From: an uncultured Roseicyclus sp.
Lineage (GTDB): Bacteria; Pseudomonadota; Alphaproteobacteria; Rhodobacterales; Rhodobacteraceae
Length of the DNA: 64,000 nt
Direction: 5' to 3'
Assembly (NCBI GenBank): GCA_947489665.1
Contig: CANLEH010000001.1
Location: 1,646,501-1,710,500, forward strand
Of the stretch, positions 1 through 8,886 are shown piece by piece. The stretch's first letter is position 1; each line of letters starts with the position of its first letter. Under the pieces are notes generated by a model. It made no database searches, had not been told where the DNA came from, and saw only the letters and a list, made by a program, of their open reading frames with translations. The translations under genes were made by a program, and so were the position numbers.

Positions 1-146
1 GGGTGGAAGAAGGCGAGTACGGCTATTGCGAAGTGACAGGCGAGCCGATTTCGCTGAAGCGTCTGGACGCGCGCCCGATTGCCACGATGAGCCTTGAAGC
101 CCAGGAACGGCATGAGCGCCGCGAAAAGGTCCACCGCGACGACTGA
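1..146 (+). CDS. dksA: DksA/TraR-family zinc-finger regulator, 3' end
   Basis: The window opens inside this gene, in the frame starting at base 3; only the last 47 codons are visible. They read GEYGYCEVTGEPI followed by RLDARP and a charged C-terminal helix, which is the second half of a DksA-type zinc finger and the C-terminal coiled end of the family. DksA binds the RNA polymerase secondary channel and works with ppGpp to reset transcription, especially of stable RNA promoters. Only the last cysteine of the finger region (in GYCEVTG) is visible, so a canonical four-cysteine finger cannot be confirmed. A strong terminator follows within 30 bases. Family assignment is secure; the exact paralogue is not. 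Confidence 0.85.
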   Translation, partial: VEEGEYGYCEVTGEPISLKRLDARPIATMSLEAQERHERREKVHRDD

Positions 147-171
147 CCGCTTGGCGGATTGCAAACGGAAG

Positions 172-195
172 GGGCATCCAGCGGGTGCCCTTTTT
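172..195 (+). terminator. Rho-independent terminator after dksA
   Basis: An 8-bp stem (172-179 with 183-190, one G-T pair) and an AGC triloop are followed by TTTTT at 191-195. It lies directly after the dksA stop and just before the Shine-Dalgarno of the next gene, so the monooxygenase probably needs its own promoter or read-through. Confidence 0.8.
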
Positions 196-212
196 CATTT
201 GGAGGCAGATGC

Positions 213-1364
213 GTGTTGATCGGCAAACCCGTTACGGTGTTGGGCGGCGGTGTCGGCGGCCTGGCGGTGGCTTTGGCCTGTGCCCAACGGGGGGCCGCGG
301 TCACGGTTCTGGAACAGGCCGGCGAGATTGCGGAGGTTGGGGCCGGCTTGCAGGTGTCGCCAAATGGCTGGGTTGTGCTCCGGGCCCTTGGGATCGCTGA
401 CACTATCGCGGCGCGCTCCATCCGTTCGACAACCGTGCGCCTGCGCGATTTCCGGCGCGGGGCAGAGGTTTTTGCGATGCCGCTCGGCAGCCCGTTCCAT
501 CTGGTGCACCGAGCGGATCTTATCGATGCACTGCACGGGGCTTGCCGGGATGCAGGTGTTGAGATCCGGTTGAACACCCGCGTCGCGGGGGTTGAGATTG
601 ATGGGTCGGTCAACACGCTCAAACTGGCGGACGGGACGGAGGAAGTGCATGGCCTGACCTTGGCCGCTGACGGGCTGCACTCTGCCGCCCGGCACGTCTT
701 CAATCCGCGCTCGAAGCCCTTCTTCACGGGCCAGGTTGCATGGCGCGCGACCCTTCCGGGCCGTGATCTGCCGCCTGAGGCTCATGTCTTTATGGGACCG
801 GGGCGCCATTTGGTCCGCTACCCCCTGCGTGGCGGAGACCTCACCAATATCGTGGCCGTCGAAGAACGTGATCAATGGGCGGTCGAAGATTGGGCCCATG
901 AGGATGACCCGAAGAACTTGCGTGCGGCGTTCACCGACTTTTACCCTGAAATCAAAGATTTGCTGGCGGATGTTCAAGCGCCAAACCTATGGGGCCTGTT
1001 TCGGCACCCAGTGGCCAAGGTCTGGCATTCGGACAACCTGGCCCTGTTAGGCGATGCGGCCCATCCGACGCTGCCGTTCCTTGCACAGGGGGCCAATCTT
1101 GCGTTGGAAGATGCCTATGTGCTGGCGCGCTGCCTGGCGGATGACGCGGAGACGAGCGAGGCGCTTGCCGTCTATGCGGCGCTGCGCAAACCCCGCGCCC
1201 TGCAAGTGATCGAAGCGGCCAATGACAACGCCACGAACTACCACCTACGGCCTGGCCCAATGCGATTTGCCGCGCATACCGCCCTGCGCCTGGCGTCACG
1301 CTACGCGCCCCATGTGGTGGCCAATCGCTACCGCTGGATCCACGCCCACGACGTCACGCGATAG
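213..1364 (+). CDS. FAD-dependent aromatic monooxygenase (salicylate hydroxylase-like)
   Basis: Group A flavoprotein monooxygenase, 383 residues with the chosen start. The N-terminus carries the FAD Rossmann motif GGGVGG (about residues 11-16) and an acidic residue at the end of strand 2 (VLEQ). The C-terminal half has the second FAD motif LLGDAAHPTLPF followed by QGANLALEDA, as in salicylate and 3-hydroxybenzoate hydroxylases. Such enzymes use NAD(P)H and O2 to hydroxylate an aromatic ring. The GTG at 213 was chosen because GGAGG sits at 201-205; an upstream TTG at 159 would run through the dksA terminator. No aromatic catabolic partners are adjacent, so the substrate cannot be stated. Confidence 0.85.
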   Translation: MLIGKPVTVLGGGVGGLAVALACAQRGAAVTVLEQAGEIAEVGAGLQVSPNGWVVLRALGIADTIAARSIRSTTVRLRDFRRGAEVFAMPLGSPFHLVHRADLIDALHGACRDAGVEIRLNTRVAGVEIDGSVNTLKLADGTEEVHGLTLAADGLHSAARHVFNPRSKPFFTGQVAWRATLPGRDLPPEAHVFMGPGRHLVRYPLRGGDLTNIVAVEERDQWAVEDWAHEDDPKNLRAAFTDFYPEIKDLLADVQAPNLWGLFRHPVAKVWHSDNLALLGDAAHPTLPFLAQGANLALEDAYVLARCLADDAETSEALAVYAALRKPRALQVIEAANDNATNYHLRPGPMRFAAHTALRLASRYAPHVVANRYRWIHAHDVTR

Positions 1365-1382
1365 GCGGACGCGGCGCAGTCC

Positions 1383-2123
1383 CTAGTCGAGAGAATAGTC
1401 GGGGAGGGTATCAAACGCCTCTCGCAGTTTTTCGCCCCAACCCGATGAAATCTCGGCGAAAAAGGCGTCGTCCGCTTCAATGCGGCGGATTGGGCCGTGC
1501 CGGAAGCTTTCCGCCTCATACAGATGCAGGTCAAACGGCATCCCGACGCTCAAATTCGCCTTGATGGTGGAATCGAAGCTGAGGAGAAGCAGTTTCACGG
1601 CTTCCTCGAACCGCATCTCCGGATCGTAGGCGCGCACGAGGATGGGTTTGCCGTATTTCGTCTCACCAATCTGGAAGAATGGCGTGTCATCGCAGGCCTC
1701 AACAAAATTGCCTTCGGGATAGATCAGGAACAGACGCGGCTCACCGCCTTTGACCTGACCACCGAGGATCAGCGTGGCACCGAAGGGGCTGTCGGCTTGA
1801 GGGCCCTCAAGCCCGGATTGCTGCGAAATCACCTCGCGGAGCGTTTCCCCCACCAGCTTGGCGATTTGGAACATCGACGGGGCTTCGATGATCGAAAGCG
1901 TTCCGCGTTCGTCCGCCGGAAGGGCGCGTTCGTTCAAGAGGCTCACGACCGCTTGCGTGGTGGCCAGATTGCCCGCCGTCATCAGGGTGATAGAGCGTTC
2001 GCCCGCAACCTCCCACTGGAACATCTTCTTGAAAACGCTGATATTATCGACACCGGCATTGGTACGGGTGTCCGACATGAACACCAGCCCCCGGTTCAGT
2101 TTCAGCCCCACGCAATAGGTCAC
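1383..2123 (-). CDS. Anbu proteasome-like peptidase
   Basis: A 246-residue member of the Anbu (ancestral beta-subunit) branch of the Ntn-hydrolase/proteasome family. Starting at GTG 2123 puts TYCVGLKLN right after the initiator, so Thr2 becomes the N-terminal nucleophile once Met is removed. SDTRTNAG further on is also typical of the family. A longer reading from 2162 would bury the catalytic Thr and is disfavoured; a GGGGGA stretch precedes the chosen start. It is the last gene of a cluster with a transglutaminase-like protein, an alpha-E protein and a circularly permuted ATP-grasp, the known Anbu neighbourhood. Anbu forms open helical rings in solved structures; its natural substrate is not established. 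It acts in the cytoplasm. Confidence 0.9.
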   Translation of the reverse strand: MTYCVGLKLNRGLVFMSDTRTNAGVDNISVFKKMFQWEVAGERSITLMTAGNLATTQAVVSLLNERALPADERGTLSIIEAPSMFQIAKLVGETLREVISQQSGLEGPQADSPFGATLILGGQVKGGEPRLFLIYPEGNFVEACDDTPFFQIGETKYGKPILVRAYDPEMRFEEAVKLLLLSFDSTIKANLSVGMPFDLHLYEAESFRHGPIRRIEADDAFFAEISSGWGEKLREAFDTLPDYSLD

Positions 2124-2180
2124 GGCCCGATCCCCCAGATCCCGATACGGTGTCTTTAGCACCGCTTGCTTAAGGTTGGT

Positions 2181-2993
2181 TTACTGCTGCGCCACCTGAA
2201 TGTCGACGGCCATGGCTTCGCCTTCCGCACCGTAATGGAGGCCCGAGATCGGTGCCGCTTCCGCATAGTCGAGGCCCGTTGCGACGCGCACATAGCGCGG
2301 ATCGGGTGAGATCCCGTTCGACACATCGAAGCCAACCCATCCAAGGCCTGCAACATGGGCCTCGGCCCAGGCATGGCTCGCGTCTTGGTGGACGCGGTCG
2401 TCCATCATCAGATAGCCCGAAACGTAGCGCGCCGGGTGTCCCATCGCGCGGGCTGCGGCAAGGAAGATGTGGGTGTGATCCTGGCAGACACCTGCGCCTA
2501 TGGTGATTGCCTCTTCGGCATCAGTGCCGGATTGCGTGCGGCCAATCTCGTACGGGACCGCCGACAAAATGCGGGTCGACAGGGTGTGCAGCCGCGTCAC
2601 GTCGTCGTCGCTTTCCTGTTGCAACCCCTTGAGAAGGCCGCGCACACCTGCGCCCGTGCGCGTCAAAGCTGTTGAGCGCTGGTAGTACCAAAGCGGGGCA
2701 AAGCCCGCATGTTTTCCGATCACACCGGCATTATCCGCGGTCTCGACCGTGCCTTGGCACGTGATTGTGACATCCATCGCGTCGGCGGCAAGGGACACGA
2801 GTGTCACGGTATTGCGGTGCTGATCTGTAAATTGTGTCTCGATCTTGCCGCCCTGCACATCCATCTGCCATGAGCCCACGCTTTGGCCGTTATGGTTCTT
2901 TGGCGTCAGCCGCAATTGCTGCAGCCCGTACGTCGCAGGGGCTGCAAAGCGGTAGGTTGTGGTATGCTGGATGGAGAGTTTCATGGCGCTCAC
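2181..2993 (-). CDS. Transglutaminase-like cysteine peptidase (Anbu cluster)
   Basis: This 270-residue protein has a bacterial transglutaminase N-terminal domain (about 4-80) and a transglutaminase core. The core shows the Cys-His-Asp triad: GVCQDHTH with the nucleophilic Cys, ASHAWAE with the His, and WVGFDVSNG with the Asp. Most bacterial members are thought to act as proteases or amidases rather than cross-linkers. The GTG start at 2993 overlaps the stop of the upstream alpha-E gene (GTGA), so translation is probably coupled; an ATG three codons later (2984) is an alternative. It sits between the alpha-E and Anbu genes, the arrangement seen in many proteobacteria. Confidence 0.9.
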   Translation of the reverse strand: MSAMKLSIQHTTTYRFAAPATYGLQQLRLTPKNHNGQSVGSWQMDVQGGKIETQFTDQHRNTVTLVSLAADAMDVTITCQGTVETADNAGVIGKHAGFAPLWYYQRSTALTRTGAGVRGLLKGLQQESDDDVTRLHTLSTRILSAVPYEIGRTQSGTDAEEAITIGAGVCQDHTHIFLAAARAMGHPARYVSGYLMMDDRVHQDASHAWAEAHVAGLGWVGFDVSNGISPDPRYVRVATGLDYAEAAPISGLHYGAEGEAMAVDIQVAQQ

Positions 2994-3931
2994 CCCAGGA
3001 ACCGATAATCTTGTTCGATCTGGCCGCCCAACCGGCCCAGATCACCAAGGAACTCAGTCAGAAATTCATGCAACCCTTCTTCGAACACGTCGTCGATGGT
3101 GCCGTGCTGCAAGCGGGCCTGCAGAACATTGATCTGATCGTGGCACGTGTGGCGCTGCCCGTAATTCTCTTCCAGATAGCTGAGGTTGGAGCCGATCTTG
3201 CGCACCGCAAACCGAAGGCTGCGCGGCATGCGACCGTCGAAGATCAGGAAATCGGCAATGCCCTTGGGGGTGATGTTGCCCTGGGTCAGCCAGCGGTAGG
3301 ACCGCGCACCGGCAACGGATCGCAGGATCGTTTCCCACTGAACATTGTCGAGGCTGGAGCCGATCTGCGTGACCGAGGGCAGCAGCACGTAGTATTTCAC
3401 GTCGAGGATACGAGCCGTGTTGTCTGCGCGTTCCAGGAACGTCCCAAGGCGGCAGAAATCGAAAATATCATTGCGCAACATGGTGCCGTGCATTGCGCCG
3501 CGGACAAGGGCGGAGTGCTGACGGATGCTCCCCAGAACCTCGGGCAAATGCTTTGGCGAGACGGGGCGCTGGAGCGTTTCTTTCAGGCCCATATAGGCGT
3601 CATTGATCGCTTCCCAGACTTCACGCGTCAGCGCGGTGCGGGTCAGGCGGGCGTTTTGGCGTGCATTTGCGATGGCAGACAGAACGGATGACGGATTCTC
3701 CTTGTCGCGAAGCAGGAAGTCTATCGCCTTGGCCTGGTCCACATCGCCGTGCCGGGCCGCGTAGAGCTGATCAACGGCGGCTGTTTGCAAGACCGAATGC
3801 CATTCATCATCTGATCCCCCGGGCCGGGTCAGCGCGATGCGAAAGCCGGTCTCGATCAGCCGCGTCGTATTCTCAGACCGTTCGAGGTAACGGAACAGCC
3901 AGAAAAGGCCACCTGCAGTTTTTCCGAGCAT
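2990..3931 (-). CDS. Alpha-E domain protein (DUF403)
   Basis: A 313-residue, largely alpha-helical protein starting MLGKTAGGLFWLFRYLERSE, which is the conserved opening of the alpha-E (DUF403) family. The family nearly always lies beside a circularly permuted ATP-grasp enzyme and a transglutaminase-like protein, as here, and may form a complex with the ATP-grasp in peptide-like bond formation. No catalytic residues are known. It follows the ATP-grasp gene by only four bases and overlaps the next gene by four. The start is not ambiguous. Confidence 0.9.
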   Translation of the reverse strand: MLGKTAGGLFWLFRYLERSENTTRLIETGFRIALTRPGGSDDEWHSVLQTAAVDQLYAARHGDVDQAKAIDFLLRDKENPSSVLSAIANARQNARLTRTALTREVWEAINDAYMGLKETLQRPVSPKHLPEVLGSIRQHSALVRGAMHGTMLRNDIFDFCRLGTFLERADNTARILDVKYYVLLPSVTQIGSSLDNVQWETILRSVAGARSYRWLTQGNITPKGIADFLIFDGRMPRSLRFAVRKIGSNLSYLEENYGQRHTCHDQINVLQARLQHGTIDDVFEEGLHEFLTEFLGDLGRLGGQIEQDYRFLG

Positions 3932-3935
3932 CGCG

Positions 3936-5363
3936 TTACTCCTCCAAAACCCAGGTGTCTTTGGTGCCGCCGCCCTGCGATGAGTTCACCACAAGGCTGC
4001 CCTCTTTCAGCGCCACGCGGGTCAACCCGCCGGGCGTGAGCGTGATCTTGTCGGGCGACATCAGCGCGAAGGGCCGCAGGTCGACATGACGCGGGGCAAG
4101 CCCTTTGGCGGTCAGGATCGGGCAGGTCGAGAGGGCGAGCGTGGGCTGCGCGATGTAGTTTGACGGTCTCGCCTCCAGCTTCTTGCGGAACTCCTCAATC
4201 TCTTTCTTCGATGCGGCGGGGCCGACCAGCATCCCGTATCCACCTGATCCGTGGACCTCTTTCACGACAAGCTCGGGCAGATGGTCTAGCACATATTTGA
4301 GGGTGTCCGGCTCGGAACAGCGATGGGTCGGCACGTTTTGCAAGATCGCCTTTTCGCCCGTGTAGAATTCAATGATATCCGGCATGTAGCTGTAGATCGC
4401 CTTGTCGTCGGAGATCCCCGTACCGGGTGCATTGGCAATCGTGATCCCGCCGGCGCGGTAGACATCCATGATGCCTGGCACCCCAAGCATCGAGTCCGGG
4501 TTGAAGTTCAGCGGGTCGAGGAAGTCGTCATCGACACGGCGATAGAGCACATCAATCGCCTTGTAGCCTTCGGTGGTACGCATGGCGATGCGGCCATCCT
4601 GGACGCGCAGGTCATGGCCCTCGACCAACTCGACTCCCATCTGATCTGCCAGAAAGGCATGTTCGAAATAGGCGGAGTTGTGGATGCCGGGGGTCAGCAC
4701 GGCGACCGTGCATTCACCATCGCAGGCAACAGGCGAACAGGCCGCAAGCGAACGGCGCAGACTTGTGGGGTAAGAGCCGACTGGCTGAACCTTGATGCGC
4801 GAAAACAGCTCTGGGAACATCTGCAGCATCGTTTCGCGGTTCTCCAGCATGTAGCTGACGCCGCTTGGGGTTCTGGCATTGTCTTCAAGGACAAAGAATT
4901 CATCCTCGCCAGTCCGAACGAGGTCGGTGCCCACGATATGTGTGTAGACGCCTCCGGGCGGTGAGACGCCGATCATCTGGGGCAGAAAAGCCTCATTCTT
5001 ATCAATCAACTCACGCGGTACGCGGCCTGCGCGCAGGATCTCCTGTCGGTGATAGATGTCGTAGAGAAACGCATTGATCGCGCGCACGCGCTGCTCGATG
5101 CCCTTGGTCAATTTCGCCCATTCGCGGGCCGAAATGATGCGCGGCACGATGTCGAACGGGATCAGGCGTTCATCGGCCTCGGCAGCACCATAAACGTTGA
5201 AGGTGATGCCCGTGCGGCGGAAGAAACTCTCTGCGTCGCTGTTTTTCTGGCGCAAATCCTTGAGGTCTTCGCCGTTGAACCAGGTGGCGTAAGCGCCGTA
5301 TGGCGCGCGTGGATCCGGTTGCCCGGCGGTCATTTCATCGAAAAATCGGCTGTCGTCGGTCAT
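3936..5363 (-). CDS. Circularly permuted ATP-grasp protein (DUF404/DUF407 type)
   Basis: This 475-residue protein belongs to the circularly permuted type 2 ATP-grasp family. Family hallmarks visible are FEVLEDN-like VLEDNARTPSGVSYMLENR in the first half, then PGTGISDDKAIYSYMPDII and KEVHGSGGYGMLVGP towards the end. Such enzymes are predicted to use ATP to make amide bonds, possibly adding amino acids to a peptide or protein. It is the first gene of the Anbu cluster and probably carries its promoter. The ATG at 5363 was chosen because GGGAGG lies six bases upstream; a GTG at 5375 is unlikely. A half-site resembling a LacI-type operator (CGCTAACA, 5382-5389) lies just upstream, significance unknown. 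Confidence 0.9.
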   Translation of the reverse strand: MTDDSRFFDEMTAGQPDPRAPYGAYATWFNGEDLKDLRQKNSDAESFFRRTGITFNVYGAAEADERLIPFDIVPRIISAREWAKLTKGIEQRVRAINAFLYDIYHRQEILRAGRVPRELIDKNEAFLPQMIGVSPPGGVYTHIVGTDLVRTGEDEFFVLEDNARTPSGVSYMLENRETMLQMFPELFSRIKVQPVGSYPTSLRRSLAACSPVACDGECTVAVLTPGIHNSAYFEHAFLADQMGVELVEGHDLRVQDGRIAMRTTEGYKAIDVLYRRVDDDFLDPLNFNPDSMLGVPGIMDVYRAGGITIANAPGTGISDDKAIYSYMPDIIEFYTGEKAILQNVPTHRCSEPDTLKYVLDHLPELVVKEVHGSGGYGMLVGPAASKKEIEEFRKKLEARPSNYIAQPTLALSTCPILTAKGLAPRHVDLRPFALMSPDKITLTPGGLTRVALKEGSLVVNSSQGGGTKDTWVLEE

Positions 5364-5521
5364 GTGTCCTCCCACCCCTAACGCTAACAGACGAGGTTCT
5401 GAGCGAAAGGGCCAGCGATTTCAGGTGGTTTCGCAGGGGGTTGGAGAAAGGTTGCCCAATTATTAGGCGAAGTGCCGGGCGCAGGTTTTCGCGAAAGCCG
5501 TCTGGACTACGCGGTGTTCAA

Positions 5522-5965
5522 CTACGCCGAAGTGTCCAGCCAAAGCGTGACGGGGCCGTCGTTGACAAGGCTGACCGCCATGTCCGCACCGAACTGCCCC
5601 GTTTCAACCGGGATGCCGTGGCTCTGTAGGGCGTTGGCAAAATGCAGATACAAGCGCTCACCCTCCGATGGCGGTGCCGCGGTTGAAAAGCCCGGCCGAT
5701 TGCCGCGAGACGTGTCGCCCGCCAAAGTGAACTGGCTGACCACCAGCGCTGCGCCGCCCACATCCATAAGCGAGCGGTTCATTTTACCAGCCTCATCCTT
5801 GAAGATGCGGAGCTTGGCGATCTTCGCGGCGAGTTTCTGGCCCTCGGCCTCCGTATCGCCCTGCATAGCGCAAACCAAAACGAGCAAGCCCGGGCCGCAT
5901 TGGCCGATCAGATCGCCGTCGACTTCAACCTTGGCCTCTGTGACGCGCTGGATCAGCGCCCTCAT
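5522..5965 (-). CDS. dtd: D-aminoacyl-tRNA deacylase
   Basis: A 147-residue DTD protein, the normal family length. It hydrolyses D-amino acids (and glycine mischarged on tRNA-Ala) from tRNA, a translation proofreading step in the cytoplasm. Both signature motifs are present: SQFTL in the middle, and [11 protein letters not shown] at the C-terminus containing the Gly-cisPro motif. The start MRALIQRV is the canonical family N-terminus. Its ATG overlaps the stop of the upstream kinase gene (ATGA), so the two are co-transcribed. Confidence 0.96.
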   Translation of the reverse strand: MRALIQRVTEAKVEVDGDLIGQCGPGLLVLVCAMQGDTEAEGQKLAAKIAKLRIFKDEAGKMNRSLMDVGGAALVVSQFTLAGDTSRGNRPGFSTAAPPSEGERLYLHFANALQSHGIPVETGQFGADMAVSLVNDGPVTLWLDTSA

Positions 5966-6888
5966 GCAATCTCGTCCAAGCGGGGTGGGTTTGCACCGGC
6001 ACGGCTGACCGTTATCGCGGCGGCTTTGACGCCAAGGGTCATCGCCTCGCGCAGCGTCTCTTCTGTCAAACCCTTGCGGATCATGCCCTTGTCGAGCGCG
6101 CCTGCCTGGGCCAGGCCCGCCAGCACGCCACCGTTGAAGGTATCACCGGCTCCGACCGTGTCGACGACCTCGACCATCTGAGCGTCGATATGGACTTCGC
6201 CGCCCTCAAAGTATGCTGTGACCCCATCGCCGCCCTGTGTGACCAGCACGAGAGCGGGGCCCTTCGCAAGCATCCGCTCTGCCAGAACCGGGATGCCATG
6301 GTCCCCAAGAAGCCAATGCAGGTCCTCGTCCGAGGCTTTCACGATGTCGCACGCGGCCAGCATCCGGTCCATGCGTGCACGAAAGCGGGCCTCGTCCTTG
6401 ATGAAACTGGGGCGGATGTTGGGATCCATCATCACGACATGGCCCTGGGTCGCCCGTTCGGCCATCTCTGCATAAGCCTCGGCGCATGGCTCAACCGCAA
6501 GGGAAATGCCGCCAAAGAAGCAGGCCTTTGCGGTCTCCGGGATCGCGGGCAGGTCCGCCGCCGTCAGCATGCGCCCGGCGGTGTTTTCATCGTAGAAGGC
6601 ATAGCTGGCCTGGCCATCCGTTAGCGTCACGAAGGCCAGCGTCGTGGGCCTGTCCGAGCGATGGGCGAGGGTGGACCCCACGCCATTGGCCATCATCACA
6701 CCCGCCAGCCGTTCACCGAACAGGTCGGTTGAAAGACCCGTGAAGAATTCCACGGGCTGGCCAAGACGGGCCAATGCCACGGCCGTGTTGAACACCGACC
6801 CACCGGGGTAGGGTGCGAAAGCGGCTTCGCCTGCCTCCGTTTTGCGGGGCAGCATGTCTATCAGGGCTTCACCGGCGCATAAGATCAT
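5962..6888 (-). CDS. PfkB-family carbohydrate kinase (fructokinase-like)
   Basis: A 308-residue ribokinase/PfkB-family sugar kinase. It opens [13 protein letters not shown], the substrate-binding signature of fructokinase/2-keto-3-deoxygluconate kinase relatives. [16 protein letters not shown] is PfkB signature 1, and [12 protein letters not shown] near residue 250 is signature 2 with the catalytic Asp. It phosphorylates a sugar or sugar acid using ATP; the sequence resembles fructokinases but the substrate is inferred. It leads a two-gene unit with dtd. A palindromic LacI-type operator lies 27-40 bases upstream, suggesting sugar-responsive control. Confidence 0.85.
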   Translation of the reverse strand: MILCAGEALIDMLPRKTEAGEAAFAPYPGGSVFNTAVALARLGQPVEFFTGLSTDLFGERLAGVMMANGVGSTLAHRSDRPTTLAFVTLTDGQASYAFYDENTAGRMLTAADLPAIPETAKACFFGGISLAVEPCAEAYAEMAERATQGHVVMMDPNIRPSFIKDEARFRARMDRMLAACDIVKASDEDLHWLLGDHGIPVLAERMLAKGPALVLVTQGGDGVTAYFEGGEVHIDAQMVEVVDTVGAGDTFNGGVLAGLAQAGALDKGMIRKGLTEETLREAMTLGVKAAAITVSRAGANPPRLDEIA

Positions 6889-6914
6889 CGTGGACCTCCC
6901 TCGTTCGCGCGCCT

Positions 6915-6928
6915 TGTTAGCGGTAACG
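6915..6928. promoter_or_regulatory. Putative LacI-family operator upstream of the PfkB kinase
   Basis: TGTTAGCGGTAACG is a near-perfect palindrome with the central CG and TTAGCG/CGGTAA arms typical of LacI-family sites. It is 27-40 bases upstream of the kinase start, where a repressor would block transcription. No LacI-type regulator gene lies in the window. Confidence 0.5.
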
Positions 6929-6977
6929 CGGGTGCGAGGGAAGCCGGGAAACCGATGCGCCGTTGCGACGAAGGTCG

Positions 6978-8099
6978 CTACTGGTCCATCACCTCAAGCC
7001 CGTAGAAGACGGCCGCTGCAAGAATGATGGCGCCGATCACGGCCAGAGCGATCTTGCCTGCACTCCAAGGCCGTTCGCCTTGCACCTTGCCGGATTGGGC
7101 GTTGACCACGAAACGGTAGGACTTTCCGCGATACTTGTAGGCGGCGATCCAGACCGGCAGCAGGATATGCTTGAAGGTTGTCTTGTCGACATGGGTGTTC
7201 ATGGAGTCGATCCGCTGCGCGTCGCCGCCAATGTCGCGGCGGATGTCGCGCTGGATCTGCGCATCCATGATCTGGCGCGCCTCGACCATGCCCTCATCAA
7301 GCTCGACCGTGTAGCCTTCGGCTCGGAAGCCGGACAGGAATTCGGGGCGATATTCGGCCAGCCCGGATAGATCCCATGGTGCCAACGCATCGGTGTAGCG
7401 CTTGGGAAGGGATTTGGAGGCCAGCACAAGGATGTCGTCGAAAAACCGGCTGACGCGGCCTGAGGTGCGGGTCCAGCGGATGCGGCGTTCCTGACGCGGT
7501 TTGCCATCGGGTCCGTTGACGGTGACGTAATAGGCCGTGCCACGCTGGCCGCGGTAGCTTGTGTCCGTATCTGCGTCATAGGTCCAATAAGGGACGTATA
7601 TCCCGTTCAACTCACGCCCCTGACGGGCATATTCCTTAAGCCCGTTGGGCGCGAACCAGAGGCGGCCAAGCCAGTCTTCCATGGCTTTATGCGCCTCGCG
7701 TTCTTCCAACTGGAACGGCACGAGACCTTTGGGCTTAATATGGCGGTGGGTGCCGGTGTCGGTGACAACGGGGGTGGCGCAAAACGGGCAGTCCTGGCTG
7801 TGCACATCGGCATCAAATTGCACTTGTGCGCCGCAAGATGGGCATTGGGAAACGCGGGTTTCCTCAATCTCCACATTGTCCATCTGCCCGCGCAGGGCAG
7901 CTTCAAAATCGTTCTCGACCAAACCCTCGCCACCTTGGTCGGGCGGCACTTCAATCGCTTCTTCATTGCCGCAATGGTCACAGACCATTTTGCCCTCGGT
8001 CGGCGCATAGCGCATGTCCGACCCGCAGTTGGAGCAGGGAAAGCGGTGTTCATCTTCGGGGCGGGCGGTTTCAGGCTCTTGGTCAAACGTGTCGGTCAT
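6978..8099 (-). CDS. Zinc-ribbon membrane protein, function unknown
   Basis: A 373-residue protein with two N-terminal zinc ribbons: PCSNCGSD...CDHCG (about 20-42) and QCPSCGAQ...CPFC (about 82-103). A long soluble middle is followed by one C-terminal transmembrane helix (about 350-370) with a very short tail. Relatives are often mislabelled 'primosomal protein N'', but no helicase motifs are visible, so I do not use that name. The ATG at 8099 was chosen because the preceding reading frame is low-complexity and lies in the gap before the cytochrome gene. It is probably anchored in the inner membrane with its ribbons in the cytoplasm. The role is unknown. Confidence 0.8.
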   Translation of the reverse strand: MTDTFDQEPETARPEDEHRFPCSNCGSDMRYAPTEGKMVCDHCGNEEAIEVPPDQGGEGLVENDFEAALRGQMDNVEIEETRVSQCPSCGAQVQFDADVHSQDCPFCATPVVTDTGTHRHIKPKGLVPFQLEEREAHKAMEDWLGRLWFAPNGLKEYARQGRELNGIYVPYWTYDADTDTSYRGQRGTAYYVTVNGPDGKPRQERRIRWTRTSGRVSRFFDDILVLASKSLPKRYTDALAPWDLSGLAEYRPEFLSGFRAEGYTVELDEGMVEARQIMDAQIQRDIRRDIGGDAQRIDSMNTHVDKTTFKHILLPVWIAAYKYRGKSYRFVVNAQSGKVQGERPWSAGKIALAVIGAIILAAAVFYGLEVMDQ

Positions 8100-8187
8100 T
8101 GAAGGGTCTTTGTCGCAATGAAGGGGTGCACTCACCATTTCGCGACTGGCGGCGTAACTCAAGCAAGGAAAACCGGATGTTGGCGGG

Positions 8188-8751
8188 TCACAGGTACCGA
8201 TGGAGCGCGCGGGGCGCCATGATGCGCAGGGCGTTGTCACGCAAACGGACATGCCGCCAAATGTGAAATGCGCCATGGGCCAAAACGATCAGGGCCAGCG
8301 CATAGAATTGGTAAACATGCAGCCAGGACACGATGGCATGGGCTTGCGGCAGGTTCAGTGGCGGCGCGATTGGCACAACCCCGCCCGCGTGGAGCAGAAC
8401 AGCCGATGTGAGCCCAAGGCCGAACCCACCAAGGGCGACCAGAAACAGCCCCCAGATCAACGTTTTGTGCAGAATTGGATGCAGCCGCCGGGCGAGGGGG
8501 GGCAGTTTTGGACCCGGTCGGGACGCTAGGCCTTTTTGCAGATGTGTACCTGTCCAGATCAGAGCCAACGTGACAAAGATCAGCCCGTTGATGGAATGGA
8601 GTTGAAACCAGCCCGGCCCCATGCGGCGCAGCGCATCGGGGTCTGCGAACATGAACCAGATGAAGAACGGAATGATCCCCCAGTGCAGCGCTTTCAATAC
8701 CGTCCGGCGATGCGGCAGGCGGATACGGGTCAAGATCAAGGCGACAGGCAT
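8188..8751 (-). CDS. Cytochrome b/b6-type di-haem membrane protein
   Basis: A 187-residue protein of four transmembrane helices with well-placed histidines: LHWG in helix 1, LHSING in helix 2, LHKTLIWG in helix 3 and SWLHVYQF in helix 4. This is the layout of the cytochrome b561/Ni-Fe-hydrogenase b-subunit family, which carries electrons across or within the inner membrane through two haems. The start at 8751 has GGAG nine bases upstream; ATGs at 8766 and 8784 are possible. The partner dehydrogenase is not adjacent. It stands alone between the zinc-ribbon gene and a divergent GlcG-like gene. Confidence 0.8.
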   Translation of the reverse strand: MPVALILTRIRLPHRRTVLKALHWGIIPFFIWFMFADPDALRRMGPGWFQLHSINGLIFVTLALIWTGTHLQKGLASRPGPKLPPLARRLHPILHKTLIWGLFLVALGGFGLGLTSAVLLHAGGVVPIAPPLNLPQAHAIVSWLHVYQFYALALIVLAHGAFHIWRHVRLRDNALRIMAPRALHRYL

Positions 8752-8886
8752 GAAAGCTCCATTCATCGTGGGCAGTGTAGCCACGGGTGGCGTCGAGCAA
8801 AAGTTTCATGCCTGCGATACGTTGCACCCACCTTCGCCTTGAGGGAGAAGGACGCAACGCCGCTTTTGACCCAAGGAGATACGGTC

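Noticed and set aside
6978-8099. Naming the zinc-ribbon protein primosomal protein N'
   Set aside because: Two zinc ribbons and a C-terminal membrane helix are present but no helicase motifs; the common label appears to be a propagated error.
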